Source: Candidatus Nanohalalkaliarchaeum halalkaliphilum | GTDB taxonomy: Archaea > Nanohalarchaeota > Nanosalinia > Nanosalinales > Nanohalalkaliarchaeaceae | Assembly: GCA_022729315.1 (NCBI GenBank) | Contig: JALDAF010000004.1 | Location: 1-37,394, forward strand | Direction of reading: 5' to 3' | DNA length: 37,394 nucleotides | In this document: positions 16,225 to 25,303 of the stretch, one piece after another | Position numbering within the stretch: position 1 is the first letter of the stretch | Layout of the letters: every line of letters starts with the position of its first letter | Program-made: the position numbers and the translations under genes | Notes under the pieces: model-generated | What the model was told of the DNA's origin: nothing | The model's database searches: none | Seen by the model: only the letters and a program-made list of their open reading frames with translations

Positions 16225-17160
16225 CTACTGCTCGGACATGATACCCTGGAAAACCAGGATAGTGTAGTACTGGAGGTAGGTCTCGGCCGGGACACGGACA
16301 GCGTACAGCGTGATGACTAACCAGAACAGGGCAGCTACCCCGCCAAACACGCCGACAAGCACGGTTATGCCGCCAACAGCGTAATATATGGCGATAACCG
16401 GGATGATGAACACCAGCAGAACCAGAAGACTGGCGATACCGACAACGATCCCGATCCCCAGACCAAGCAGGAACCGGACCACGATATACGCCGCGGTTTC
16501 ACGCCACTCCCGCCGCACCACCGGATACAGCGTTTTCCAGGCCTGGAAGATGTTCATACGGCGATCGATCATCATCAATGGCACGAACTCCCGTGTCAGC
16601 TGCAGCGCAACAACGACCAGCAACAGGAGCGGCAGCACCAGCAGTACGACCGGGAGTATGACAACCGGGTGCAACACCGCCACACCTATTCTGCCCGCCG
16701 CGACACCGATCACCAGCGTGAGCAGACCCACCAGTGCCAGTACGGCCATCCCCGCCAGTAACTGTATGCCGTTCCAGAAGTGGCGTGACACATTAGCCCT
16801 GATACGGACCCGTCTGTCCAGAAGCGACTGATAGAACACGAACCGGAACACGGCGCCAAGGATGACAAACACTGCACCGAGCAGTACGGCAAGGATAACC
16901 GCTACAGCCTCAACCGTAGGGACCGTTACCATGCCCGTCGGGGACACACCACCTTCCGGATGCGGCTGATCCAGCGCATGCTCCCCGCCCGTTGTTCCTC
17001 CCGTCAGTGCGGATACCCCCTCTCCACTCGGTGCATTGAAGCCGCTGACAAAGAATACGATGACAGCAACCTTCGCCCACAGCCACCAGTCAAACGGCAG
17101 CAGCAACTCCTTCGTCTCCGTCACCGCTGCATCGATCGCCTCAACCGCGTGCCAGCCCAT
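16225..17160 (-). CDS. Polytopic membrane protein of a haloarchaeal type
   Basis: From the ATG at 17160 the protein has 311 residues and begins MGWHAVEAIDAAVTETKELL, then LPFDWWLWAKVAVIVFFVSG. This resembles a haloarchaeal membrane family of unknown function that I recall as DUF7544; the assignment is from memory. About six hydrophobic segments are visible, with a Gly/Ser-rich loop after the first. The start at 17160 is chosen because the TATTTAAG box at 17183-17191 is about 26 bases away, whereas the ATG at 17169 is too close to it. It is convergent with no neighbour and its role is unknown. Confidence 0.75.
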   Translation of the reverse strand: MGWHAVEAIDAAVTETKELLLPFDWWLWAKVAVIVFFVSGFNAPSGEGVSALTGGTTGGEHALDQPHPEGGVSPTGMVTVPTVEAVAVILAVLLGAVFVILGAVFRFVFYQSLLDRRVRIRANVSRHFWNGIQLLAGMAVLALVGLLTLVIGVAAGRIGVAVLHPVVILPVVLLVLPLLLLVVVALQLTREFVPLMMIDRRMNIFQAWKTLYPVVRREWRETAAYIVVRFLLGLGIGIVVGIASLLVLLVFIIPVIAIYYAVGGITVLVGVFGGVAALFWLVITLYAVRVPAETYLQYYTILVFQGIMSEQ

Positions 17161-17227
17161 ACCCGCCATTGCGCTGGTCCGACTTAAATAGGATTAGGAT
17201 GCCAGAAAACAGTATCTCCGCTCCAGA

Positions 17228-17710
17228 TCAGCGGTCAGCTGCAGCTACGACAAAGACGTATCGCCGATCCTTCGTGCCTGACCAGAAACTGCTGTCAGTT
17301 CCCCATCGTCTGACCCTGCCTCGCAGAGAGACCGGCTCCTCGTAGACACCACCGACCAGCTGCTCCTCGGATAGAACGTCACGGATACCGTTATCGTCAT
17401 CATCGATCGTGATAAGTGATGGCGCCGTGTCGTCGGGATCCGGATCATCGTAGAGTTCAAACGTGTGTCGGGTGGCGGAGCAGCAACCGGTATACCACTC
17501 TCTTGTCCCAACGTACCGCGGATGGCCCTCCGTCTGCACGTCATCATACTGGAACTCATCGATATTAACCATCAACTCAGGCAGCGCTACTTCCACGTAT
17601 TCCTCCTCAGATTTTTCCTCTTCGCTCATACATCCAGCAAGAATCCCTGTTACGCCCACCGCTGATGCTCCCAGTACTTCACGCCGTGAAACCCTGTACT
17701 CGTCCTCCAT
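17228..17710 (-). CDS. Tat-exported lipoprotein of unknown function
   Basis: From the ATG at 17710 the 160-residue protein begins MEDEYRVSRREVLGAS, then AVGVTGILAGC. The twin-arginine motif (SRREVL) and lipobox LAGC identify a Tat-dependent lipoprotein, as is common in halophilic archaea. The mature part is very acidic, with two adjacent cysteines (TGCCSA) and little else to recognise. A minus-strand AAATTTAAGC box (17731-17740) lies about 27 bases before this ATG. The upstream in-frame ATG at 17749 is before the expected transcript start. Confidence 0.75.
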   Translation of the reverse strand: MEDEYRVSRREVLGASAVGVTGILAGCMSEEEKSEEEYVEVALPELMVNIDEFQYDDVQTEGHPRYVGTREWYTGCCSATRHTFELYDDPDPDDTAPSLITIDDDDNGIRDVLSEEQLVGGVYEEPVSLRGRVRRWGTDSSFWSGTKDRRYVFVVAAADR

Positions 17711-17771
17711 GATCGTGCATGGTGCTGAATGCTTAAATTTGTAGGCCACCCACGCCCCGTTTTATCCACGT

Positions 17772-17813
17772 ACACAAAAACGTATTTAAAGTTTTGTGTG
17801 CACATACACAAAA
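17772..17813. promoter_or_regulatory. Promoter with three repeated ACACAAAA/TTTTGTGT boxes
   Basis: ACACAAAA (17772-17779), TTTTGTGT (17792-17799) and ACACAAAA (17806-17813) alternate in orientation. The first two bracket the TATA box GTATTTAAAG (17782-17791). The second and third bracket the expected transcript start just before the ATG at 17815. The arrangement is that of an operator where bound protein blocks the basal factors. The gene starting two bases later is an obvious candidate for self-regulation. Confidence 0.6.
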
Positions 17814-17814
17814 C

Positions 17815-18132
17815 ATGGTGGACGGGGAAAAGGCCGCGTTGATCTCGTACGATGCACGGAGCGACCGGTTCGACAGCATGTACGAGCGGAACAAGTTTTA
17901 CCGCGGCCTGTTCGGCTACAAGCAGACCGTCCGACGGAACGACAAAGTGTACCATTACGAAAAGGACGGCCTGTTAGATGAGGTTCCACATATAAAAGTA
18001 GAGGATTCGGTGTTCATCATTCACCGAGAGGACCTTAATAAGTTTCAAACATACTTTAAACAGTGGTCCGGGAGGGTCGATGTCCAGGTATTCCATATCA
18101 CCCTGGACGACGCCCGGATCAACGACACATAA
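17815..18132 (+). CDS. Small protein of unknown function upstream of CDC48, possible regulator
   Basis: The 105-residue protein starts at the ATG at 17815, about 28 bases after its TATA box, so it is probably leaderless. It begins MVDGEKAALISYDARSDRFD and is relatively rich in Lys, Arg, Tyr and Phe in the middle (NKFYRGLFGYKQTVRRNDKV), which is basic for this acidic proteome and could contact nucleic acid. No helix-turn-helix is certain. It ends 20 bases before the CDC48 ATG, so the two are likely co-transcribed from the boxed promoter. A TTG start at 17794 is possible but lies inside the operator. Confidence 0.6.
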   Translation: MVDGEKAALISYDARSDRFDSMYERNKFYRGLFGYKQTVRRNDKVYHYEKDGLLDEVPHIKVEDSVFIIHREDLNKFQTYFKQWSGRVDVQVFHITLDDARINDT

Positions 18133-18152
18133 CTGCTGGAACGTGAACAACA

Positions 18153-20456
18153 ATGGCTGACAACGCTGGAGACACGGGAAACGGGAACGACCGCGTCAAA
18201 CTCAAGGTTGGGGAGATCCCACCGAACGCACAGGAAGATATCGGTAGCGGAGTCGTCCGCATCGACTCAAGCGTCATGGAAAAACTGGGTATCCGCGAAG
18301 GCGACGCGGTCGTCATCGAAGGAGACCGGAAAACCGTTGCCCGTGTGGCACGGTCCTACCCGGCAGACGCCGGTCTCGGCATCATCCGCATGGACGGATA
18401 CATCAGGAAGAACGCGGGCACCTCTCTCCGGGAGACCGTGAACGTGCACAAGGCCGAACTCCAGGAAGCGAAGAAAGTGGTGCTGGCACCTGCAGAGGAA
18501 GGTGTCACCATCCAGGTATCGTCTCCCAGCATATTCAAACGGACACTTACCGGACGCGCCATCACCAGCGGCGACCTTATCGTCCCATCCTCCGGCAAGG
18601 AGCGACGACGCAGCCTGTTCGAGGACATGTTCGACCTTGACGACTTCTTCGACTTCACGTTCGGCGAGACAAAGCTGATGGTGGTGTCCACGACCCCCGC
18701 CAGCGAACCGGTCGCAATAACAGAGAACACACAGATAGAGGTCCGGCCACAGGCCGTGGAAGAAAGCGACGAGATCGGTCCGCGCGTGCCGGAAGTAACC
18801 TATGAGGATATCGGCGGACTGGAAAGCGAGATTCAGAAGGTGCGGGAGATGATCGAACTCCCGCTGAAACACCCGGAGGTGTTCCAGCAGCTCGGTATCG
18901 ACGCGCCGAGCGGCGTGCTTCTACACGGCCCGCCAGGAACCGGTAAAACACTGCTGGCCAAGGCCGTCGCCAACGAGGCGGACGCCTGGTTCACCAGTAT
19001 CAACGGCCCGGAGATCATGAGCAAGTTCTACGGCGAATCCGAGAAAAAGCTCCGGGAGATCTTCGACGAGGCACGGGAGAACTCTCCGGCCATCATATTC
19101 ATCGACGAACTGGACGCGATCGCACCGAAACGGGAAGAGGCGCACGGCGAGGTGGAGCGCCGTGTCGTCGCACAGATGCTGTCACTCATGGACGGTCTCG
19201 AGGAACGTGAAGACGTGATCGTGATCGCCGCAACCAACCGGCCGGACGATATCGACGAGGCGCTGCGGCGGCCGGGACGACTGGACCGGGAAATCGAGAT
19301 CGGTGTCCCGGACCGGAACGGCCGGAAGGAGATTTTGCAGATCCACACCCGGAACATGCCGCTTGAACGGGAAGACGCGGGAGAAGTGGATCTGGACGAG
19401 ATCGCGGACCGGACCCACGGCTACGTCGGCGCTGATATCGAGGCGCTGGCCAAGGAAGCGGCCATGATCACACTGCGGCGAGTCCTTCCAGAGATCGATC
19501 TGGATGACCGTCAGTTAGACGAGGACATACTCGATAAACTGGTCGTATCCAAGGACGATTTCACCGAGGCCATGAAGGTCGTCGAACCCAGCGCCATGCG
19601 GGAAGTACTGGTTGAGGTCCCGCAGGTCACCTGGGACGATGTCGGTGGCCTGACCGAGGTACAGGAACGACTGCAGGAGATGGTGGAATGGCCGCTCAAA
19701 CAGCCGGAAGTGTTTGAACGGATGGGGATCGACGTACCGAAAGGCATCATGCTCTATGGTATGCCTGGCACCGGTAAAACACTGTTGGCCAAGGCCGTGG
19801 CCAACGAATCCGAGGCAAACTTCATCTCTATCAAAGGCCCACAGGTCTTCTCCAAGTGGGTCGGCGAATCAGAGAAGGCGATCCGGAAGATCTTCTCCAA
19901 GGCCCGGGAAGTCGCTCCAGCGATCATTTTCATCGACGAGATCGATTCGATCGCCCACCGGCGCGGCATGGACTCTTCCGGTGTCGGCGACCGTGTCGTG
20001 AACCAGATCCTGTCCGAACTGGATGGTATCGAGGACATGGAGGACGTGATCGTGATCGCCGCAACCAACCGGCCCGACATGATCGATCCGGCACTGATGC
20101 GGCCGGGACGACTGGACCGGCACCTGCATATCCCGGTCCCGGAGGAAGCGGCGCGGCGCAAGATCTTCGAGATCCATACCCGGGACATGCCGCTGGCCGA
20201 TGATGTGGACCTGGACCGGCTTGCCCGTGAAACGGAAAACTACGTCGGCTCCGACATCGAAAGCGTCTGCCGCGAAGCCGGGATGAGCGCACTCCGGGAG
20301 GACCAGGACTCTGACACCGTTACTATGGCACACTTCGAGGACGCACTCGAATCCGTTTCGCCATCCGCACGCGAGGACGACCTGGAAAACTTCCAGAAGC
20401 GTATCGAACGCATGGAACAGGAAGAAGCCGCGGAGACCGCAGACTACTTCGCCTGA
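18153..20456 (+). CDS. CDC48/VAT-type AAA ATPase
   Basis: This 767-residue protein unfolds and extracts proteins for degradation or disassembly. It has the full VAT/p97 order: an N-terminal double-psi barrel and four-stranded barrel (about 14-200), D1 with Walker A GPPGTGKT (259-266) and Walker B IIFIDE (314-319), and D2 with Walker A GMPGTGKT (536-543) and Walker B IIFIDE (591-596). Sensor AATN and arginine-finger RRPGR/MRPGR segments follow in both. An Arg/Asp/Phe-rich insert ([19 protein letters not shown], about 150-168) sits in the N-domain. The C-terminal end is acidic and not a HbYX proteasome-docking tail. It follows the small boxed-promoter gene by 20 bases. Confidence 0.95.
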   Translation: MADNAGDTGNGNDRVKLKVGEIPPNAQEDIGSGVVRIDSSVMEKLGIREGDAVVIEGDRKTVARVARSYPADAGLGIIRMDGYIRKNAGTSLRETVNVHKAELQEAKKVVLAPAEEGVTIQVSSPSIFKRTLTGRAITSGDLIVPSSGKERRRSLFEDMFDLDDFFDFTFGETKLMVVSTTPASEPVAITENTQIEVRPQAVEESDEIGPRVPEVTYEDIGGLESEIQKVREMIELPLKHPEVFQQLGIDAPSGVLLHGPPGTGKTLLAKAVANEADAWFTSINGPEIMSKFYGESEKKLREIFDEARENSPAIIFIDELDAIAPKREEAHGEVERRVVAQMLSLMDGLEEREDVIVIAATNRPDDIDEALRRPGRLDREIEIGVPDRNGRKEILQIHTRNMPLEREDAGEVDLDEIADRTHGYVGADIEALAKEAAMITLRRVLPEIDLDDRQLDEDILDKLVVSKDDFTEAMKVVEPSAMREVLVEVPQVTWDDVGGLTEVQERLQEMVEWPLKQPEVFERMGIDVPKGIMLYGMPGTGKTLLAKAVANESEANFISIKGPQVFSKWVGESEKAIRKIFSKAREVAPAIIFIDEIDSIAHRRGMDSSGVGDRVVNQILSELDGIEDMEDVIVIAATNRPDMIDPALMRPGRLDRHLHIPVPEEAARRKIFEIHTRDMPLADDVDLDRLARETENYVGSDIESVCREAGMSALREDQDSDTVTMAHFEDALESVSPSAREDDLENFQKRIERMEQEEAAETADYFA

Positions 20457-20610
20457 TTGGCTCCGTCGCATGCGGTGGTCATCAGAGAAGCCGCTTGCTG
20501 CTTCGGCAGGAGGATCACCCCCCTTCAGTTTCGGCATCGGCTTCACAAGAGATGGCTGTCAGAGCTACGTGGTAGCGGTGGCGGACACTTGATGGCACAA
20601 CTCTTAGAGG
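20457..20610. other. Intergenic gap downstream of CDC48
   Basis: These 154 bases separate CDC48 from the convergent membrane gene. I see no supported open frame, tRNA or strong promoter. A short GC-rich hairpin (GAAGCCG near CGGC around 20490-20510) could help end transcription. Confidence 0.35.
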
Positions 20611-20919
20611 TTACAGGAGCAATCGGACCATTTGGAGGATGAAGAAGGCGAAAAACGCTACCCCGCCAATAATCACAAACCACAGCCATCCCGCATTCCC
20701 CGCCATATCTTCTACATCCGGACGTTCACCCTTGACTGTCATGGTACCGAACCGGTACATCAGCATCAATCCAACAAAGAGGAATACGCCACCACCGATA
20801 CGAACCATCGGATCGTCCACTGTCAGCAGCCGTATCACGCCTTCACCTGTCACTCCTACTCCTAGCAAAGCGAGTGACGTCGTGTACAGCTGTCCGACAT
20901 CGATATTATGGATATCCAC
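20611..20919 (-). CDS. Small three-helix membrane protein
   Basis: The 102-residue protein starts with GTG at 20919 behind GGGAGGAT, a good ribosome site. Hydrophobic segments lie at about 10-30, 40-57 and 76-98, with a charged loop (KGERPDVED) between the second and third. It follows another three-helix protein by 14 bases, and the two may form a complex. The family is not recognised. Confidence 0.65.
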   Translation of the reverse strand: MDIHNIDVGQLYTTSLALLGVGVTGEGVIRLLTVDDPMVRIGGGVFLFVGLMLMYRFGTMTVKGERPDVEDMAGNAGWLWFVIIGGVAFFAFFILQMVRLLL

Positions 20920-20933
20920 TGTATCCTCCCTGA

Positions 20934-21218
20934 TTACAGGACCATATGGATCTTGAACAGGGTGCCGACAAGCATGAGTAACGCGAAACCGATCAACACC
21001 CAGATGTAGACCGGTTTGACCTCCTCCCGCTCGATGATGGTGTACTCACGGGCGAATAGGTCGTATCCTGATAGAACGGCTATCCCTCCACCAAGCAACA
21101 TGTACATCAGCGCAGGCACCACCTCACCTGCCTGCAGGAACAGTCCGCCCAACATAGCTGATGAGACACCCCATAACAGCATCAGGATATATGCCAGTAA
21201 TCCGGCCCGATGGTCCAT
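20934..21218 (-). CDS. Small three-helix membrane protein
   Basis: The 94-residue protein has hydrophobic segments at about 6-25, 30-50 and 69-88, with the charged loop REYTIIEREEVK between the last two. A minus-strand AAATTTATAAG box at about 21241-21250 is centred about 27 bases before the ATG, so the message is likely leaderless and carries the next membrane gene too. The family is not recognised. Confidence 0.65.
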   Translation of the reverse strand: MDHRAGLLAYILMLLWGVSSAMLGGLFLQAGEVVPALMYMLLGGGIAVLSGYDLFAREYTIIEREEVKPVYIWVLIGFALLMLVGTLFKIHMVL

Positions 21219-21357
21219 ATACTGCCGTTACCCTTGCCGCTTATAAATTTATGTATGGCAAGTGGTTCGACAGCGGTGCGGTAACTGCTACTTTACAGCG
21301 TTTGAACAACGCGGCAACTTCTAACTGTTAAAAGAGTGCATCGCATACAGGTAGTGC

Positions 21358-22398
21358 ATGAAAGAGCTACTGCAGGAGCTGGTCGAGACACCGGGCGTGT
21401 CTGGGAATGAACACCGGATCCGGGACGTGATTCGATCCCACGTAGAGGACGAGGCGGACAGTATCGAAGTTGATGATCTTGGAAACCTGATCGCACGGAA
21501 AGGCAGCGGCGACAAAACGTTGATGGTCGTTGCGCACATGGACCAGATCGGGCTCACTGTCCGCCGGATCGATGAGAACGGGTTCATCCACGTCAGCAAG
21601 GTCGGCGGCATGTTCGAGGTCGGAGCCAGTAACCAGCGCGTCACGATCCACGCCTCGGACGGTGACGATGTGACCGGGGTCATCGGGATGAAACCGCCGC
21701 ACCTGCAGAAGGGCGATGAGCGGAAACAGGTACCGGAGATGAAGAAGCTGTTCGTCGATATCGGGGCGGAAGACGCGGATGACGTGGAAGAGTTGGGTAT
21801 CCGTGTCGGCGACTATATCTCATACGACCGGGACTTCACCGAACTGGCAGGTGACCGTGTGACCGGGCCCGCGTTTGACGACCGGGTCGGCTGTGCGGTC
21901 GCGATCGACGCGTTCAACCGGTTCGATGAAGACTATGAACTGGCCGCTGTGTTCTCCGTTCAGGAGGAGGTCGGAACGAAAGGCGCGCGGACCTCTGCGT
22001 TCGGCATTGACCCGGACGTAGCGCTGGCGATCGACGTTTCCATGGCCGGTGACGTGCCTGCTGTGGAGCCGGATGAGTCAACGGACAGTATCGGTGACGG
22101 CGTCGGGATCGACATGATCCAGGCCGGTGGCCGCGGACTGATCACGCCGGAAACAGTGAAAAACTGGCTTATCGAAACCGCGGAAGACGGCGACCACAAC
22201 TACTACCGGTCCCTGTACGACGGTGGCGCCACCGACGCGGCAAGCGTCTACCTGGTCCGGGACGGTATCCCAACCGGATCCATCGGCGTACCAGCACGCC
22301 ACATCCACTCCCCCATCGAGGTCGTCAGCATCTCCGACATGGAGGACGCGGTCACCTTTCTCGGAGACGCATTCAGCACGCTGGACGAATACTTCTAA
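21358..22398 (+). CDS. M42-family (TET-type) metallo-aminopeptidase
   Basis: This 346-residue peptidase removes N-terminal residues from peptides, and the family forms hollow dodecamers downstream of the proteasome. Metal ligands and catalytic residues are visible: His60 and Asp62 in VVAHMDQIG, Asp174 in GPAFDDRVG, Glu203-Glu204 in QEEVG, Asp226 in AIDVSMAG, and His317 in RHIHSPIE. The usual HMDEIG reads HMDQIG here. A GTTAAAAGA box (21326-21335) about 27 bases before the ATG fits a leaderless message. A 12-codon stretch after the next gene resembles this gene's 3' end. Confidence 0.93.
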   Translation: MKELLQELVETPGVSGNEHRIRDVIRSHVEDEADSIEVDDLGNLIARKGSGDKTLMVVAHMDQIGLTVRRIDENGFIHVSKVGGMFEVGASNQRVTIHASDGDDVTGVIGMKPPHLQKGDERKQVPEMKKLFVDIGAEDADDVEELGIRVGDYISYDRDFTELAGDRVTGPAFDDRVGCAVAIDAFNRFDEDYELAAVFSVQEEVGTKGARTSAFGIDPDVALAIDVSMAGDVPAVEPDESTDSIGDGVGIDMIQAGGRGLITPETVKNWLIETAEDGDHNYYRSLYDGGATDAASVYLVRDGIPTGSIGVPARHIHSPIEVVSISDMEDAVTFLGDAFSTLDEYF

Positions 22399-22480
22399 GA
22401 CACCTTGACCTCTCCTACCTGTCCGTTAACCGGAGTGTAATAGATCAGCATTTTTATTGGGTCGCCGTTAATACTGCCGT

Positions 22481-23386
22481 ATGCTTGAACCCTTCGTCAT
22501 ACTGGCGTTACTTGTGGCATTCGGATACGGTGCCGGCAATGTTATTGACAAGGCACTGTTTGCAGAGTATATTGATCACGCACGTACAATGCAGTTCCTC
22601 AGCGGGCTGTTCGCTCCGATCGTCGTACTTCCACTGCTATTAGTCGAACAGATTACTGTCTATGCGGCAGTCCCATTTCTCCTAACGATAATAAGCGGCG
22701 TACTCTTCTTCGGCGGCGGATACCTGCAGATGAAGGCAACAAAGATGGGTGAGGTGTCGGAGATGACGCTCTTGCTCAAGACCATCCCGATATTCACTCT
22801 CATCTTAGCCGCCCTGTTCCTCGGTGAACGCCTCACCATTGGAGAGTACTTCGGACTTTTACTGATCGTTGCCGGATCCGTCCTCGTTACACTGGAACCC
22901 CGACAAGGGTTACCTCGGATCGCACCGACCCTTCCAAACCTGATCACCGTATGCGCCGCGTTTTTGTTCGCGACCACCTTTGTTTTAACAAAATACCTCC
23001 TCAACTTCGCCTCATTCATAAACGTCTTTTTCTGGCAACAAGCTGGAATCTTCCTAGCCGCACCAGTCATGCTCATCTTCCTACCGGTCCGCCGCGAACT
23101 CAAGACATTCATCAAAAGACCGATCGACAAAGGCTTTCCTCTCTTCCTCTTCGGTACCATCATCTACGCCGCCGCAAACCTCATTAATACTCTTGCGCTT
23201 CGGGACGCTCCTGCATCACTCGTCACCGCGATAATCTCCTCAGACGCCTTCTTCGTCATCCTCCTCGTGGCATTCTTGCAGAAACTCGGCCTAGACCATT
23301 TCGAAGAAAAGATGACCCGGTCAGCACTTGTACTCAAAATTGCAGCAGTCATCCTCTTTATTATCGGCGCATTCATCATCGGATAA
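22481..23386 (+). CDS. EamA/DMT-family transporter
   Basis: This 301-residue integral membrane protein has about ten hydrophobic segments in two halves, the EamA-type duplicated fold of the drug/metabolite transporter superfamily. The first half contains GAGNVIDKAL and ends ERLTIGEYFGLLLIVAGSVLV, a typical signature of helices four and five. The second half repeats this less clearly and ends in three hydrophobic residues followed by IIG. The substrate cannot be told. The TATA box CATTTTTATTGG (22449-22460) lies about 27 bases before the ATG. Confidence 0.88.
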   Translation: MLEPFVILALLVAFGYGAGNVIDKALFAEYIDHARTMQFLSGLFAPIVVLPLLLVEQITVYAAVPFLLTIISGVLFFGGGYLQMKATKMGEVSEMTLLLKTIPIFTLILAALFLGERLTIGEYFGLLLIVAGSVLVTLEPRQGLPRIAPTLPNLITVCAAFLFATTFVLTKYLLNFASFINVFFWQQAGIFLAAPVMLIFLPVRRELKTFIKRPIDKGFPLFLFGTIIYAAANLINTLALRDAPASLVTAIISSDAFFVILLVAFLQKLGLDHFEEKMTRSALVLKIAAVILFIIGAFIIG

Positions 23387-23412
23387 CCTGGCAAAACACT
23401 ACCAACTTTTCA

Positions 23413-23448
23413 TACGACGCGTTCACGACACTGGACGATCACTTCTGA
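23413..23448 (+). pseudogene. Possible 3' remnant of a second M42 aminopeptidase gene
   Basis: The codons read YDAFTTLDDHF then stop. The intact M42 gene about 1 kb upstream ends GDAFSTLDEYF then stop. Over 33 bases including the stop I count 26 identical positions. It is short, so chance is possible, but position, strand, frame and stop all agree with an old tandem duplication later split by the transporter gene. Confidence 0.35.
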
Positions 23449-23603
23449 ACGTATGCAGAGGTCGCTGCCGTCCAGTAGTCTTCACCCCATTCCTCCCAAT
23501 TGCTACCGATCAGCCAGAGCGCACCATCCACGACGTGTGAGATATATCGTGCTCCGTCGTCATCCGTTGCATCAGACTCCTCCATAATCTCACGGTCGTA
23601 CAT
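23439..23603 (-). CDS. Possible small protein, perhaps with a broken 5' end
   Basis: A 54-codon frame begins MYDREIMEESDATDDDGARY and ends in a Trp-rich segment (LWLIGSNWEEWGEDYW). The composition is like the neighbouring real genes. The frame stays open upstream to about 23657 without a normal start codon. The ATG that fits the TATA box (23658) is one base out of frame, so the gene may be frameshifted near 23640. I do not recognise it. Confidence 0.35.
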   Translation of the reverse strand: MYDREIMEESDATDDDGARYISHVVDGALWLIGSNWEEWGEDYWTAATSAYVQK

Positions 23604-23680
23604 ACGGTCTTGGCGGGATTCCGCCGGCCGATCAGGATCAGGAATTCGAAGAATACATTATTGATCAGTGACCCTCAGAC

Positions 23681-25143
23681 TTAACCTTGCTCAACTTCCT
23701 GTGTAAACTGCTCCAACCAGTCCATCAAGCCTGTTGATGGCGGGTTCAGTGACCGTTGTGTTCGATCATGGTCCGGGTAAGCGTAAACCTGTGGACTGCT
23801 TTCGTCCCCATATCCATGTCCCGGAGCATTCATGTACAGGCTGTCACCGGCTTGCCTGTGCTGCTCTGAATTACGAAACTGTTCTATGATACGCTGATCG
23901 TCTTCATCCCGGTCTGCCGGCCGTGCCCCCACCACCGGTAGCAACGCCTCCTTTACCTCTGAAGACGGCATTACCTCCAACCCTTCTGGCCATATCGGGG
24001 GCTCATCAACGATCGTCACATCCGGACCTTCATCGTCCAGATCCCGCTGCATGTGCAGATTATCCTCAAGGTATACGATGGATGCAGACCGCGTCCACTC
24101 TGACTGATGGGTCACCCAGTCAGGCCCATCCTCATACACATTCCCGACGAAGGAGATCCGGGGCGGTTCATCTATATCACAGATGTCGGAAGTACCCATT
24201 CCTGCATGCAGTGGCCGTCCATAGTTAAACACATAGTTGTTCGCCCACACCAATTCCGACTCGCCACGCACACGCGGATTCCGCCGTCTGTGGTGTGCAA
24301 TCGCATTCCCAAGGTATACTGCGTTTTCGATGCATCGCTGGTTGTGTGCCCCTCTGCAGTGCGTATCATCTGCGTGGTCAGCGTGGCAGAGCCCCTCATA
24401 AATAAGATTGTTTGTCACAGTTATATCCTGAGCTGCCGACCGGATCTGGAACGTCTGGTTCGTTCCCCAGCTGAACGTACAGTGATCGATGACAACGTTA
24501 CGCGTATGGTTCCCGATCGCCATCGGATCACCCTGCTGCGGAGTTTCTGTCTCGTTTCCCGGCCGGACCCGGATGTGTTGGATAATAGCATTCTCTAACT
24601 CGGTCAGCCGGATACCCTGACCACGGGTAAGCGTGATTCCTGGTGACGGCGCAGTCTGTCCCGCAACGTAAAGATTACCCTGTCCTGACCGGGGACGGAT
24701 ATAATCGCCGACCTCCAAATCGATCACGCCACCCACCTCGAAACGATCAACCGTGGGAAATCCAGGTCCTCCATCGCCCAACGAAGCGATCCCTCCCCGC
24801 TCGCATCAAGATTGGTGACCTTCACAACTTCCAAATCCTGCTCCTGTACCCACGCTGTCGATGCAAACCCATCATCCGGACCAAACTGAGAAATCCCGCC
24901 ACCAATCAAGCCACCTCCACCTCGGGGTGCACACATATCTGACGATGAACGTGAGGCCCATCCCGTCAGCGCTCCAGAAGGCAACGAAAACGAACTATAC
25001 CACCCCGTATACACCGCACCACCCAACACACCCGCGCCCAGAACCTTCAAGAACCGGCGACGTGACATATGACGGGGAACCTCCTGCACCGACTTGGAAA
25101 CATCTTCTTCTGACGCATCCTCTTTCTTACCGGATTCCTCCAT
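23681..25143 (-). CDS. Tat-exported pectate-lyase-like beta-helix protein, interrupted by a one-base frameshift
   Basis: The first frame (start ATG 25143, AATTTAAG box about 26 bases upstream) has a polar N-terminus, the Tat signal MSRRRFLKVLGAGVLGGA and then VVKVTNLDASGEGSLRWAME, a typical pectate lyase opening, and ends at a stop near 24724. The second frame continues FEVGGVIDLEVGDYIRP, IDHCTFSWGTNQTF and AHHRRRNPRVRGE, which are core pectate-lyase segments. The two join into one protein of about 486 residues if a single base is added in the AAA run at 24741-24743, giving PRLIVFEVGGVID. The gene is therefore either freshly broken or carries a sequencing error. It would cut pectin-like polymers outside the cell. 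Confidence 0.75.
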
Positions 25144-25303
25144 ATTGCCCTTATACGCGTCGTATCTTAAATTATTTGCCTACCGCCGGGCAACGCCGGG
25201 AAACCTTCACATACTCCACTGCGAACCCTCTTTAACATGACCGTGCAGAACGCACGCCTCCGTACCCGCCGCTGATACGCGGAGAGTATCGGGCAGCTAA
25301 TAC
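25144..25303. other. Gap between two exported beta-helix genes
   Basis: These 160 bases hold the promoter of the pectate-lyase-like gene (minus-strand AATTTAAG at about 25166-25173) and, nearer 25280, short inverted repeats such as CCGC-TGATAC-GCGG that could end the upstream message. I see no gene. Confidence 0.4.

Larger units (their letters stand above)
23387..23680. other. 294-base gap with possible gene remnants
   Basis: The gap between the transporter and the pectate-lyase-like gene has no long frame. It holds a plus-strand stretch resembling the end of the M42 gene (23413-23448) and a minus-strand frame of 54 codons with coding-like composition (23439-23603). A minus-strand GGTTAAGTC box at about 23678-23686 is about 24 bases from an ATG at 23658 whose frame stops after six codons. 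Confidence 0.4.
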
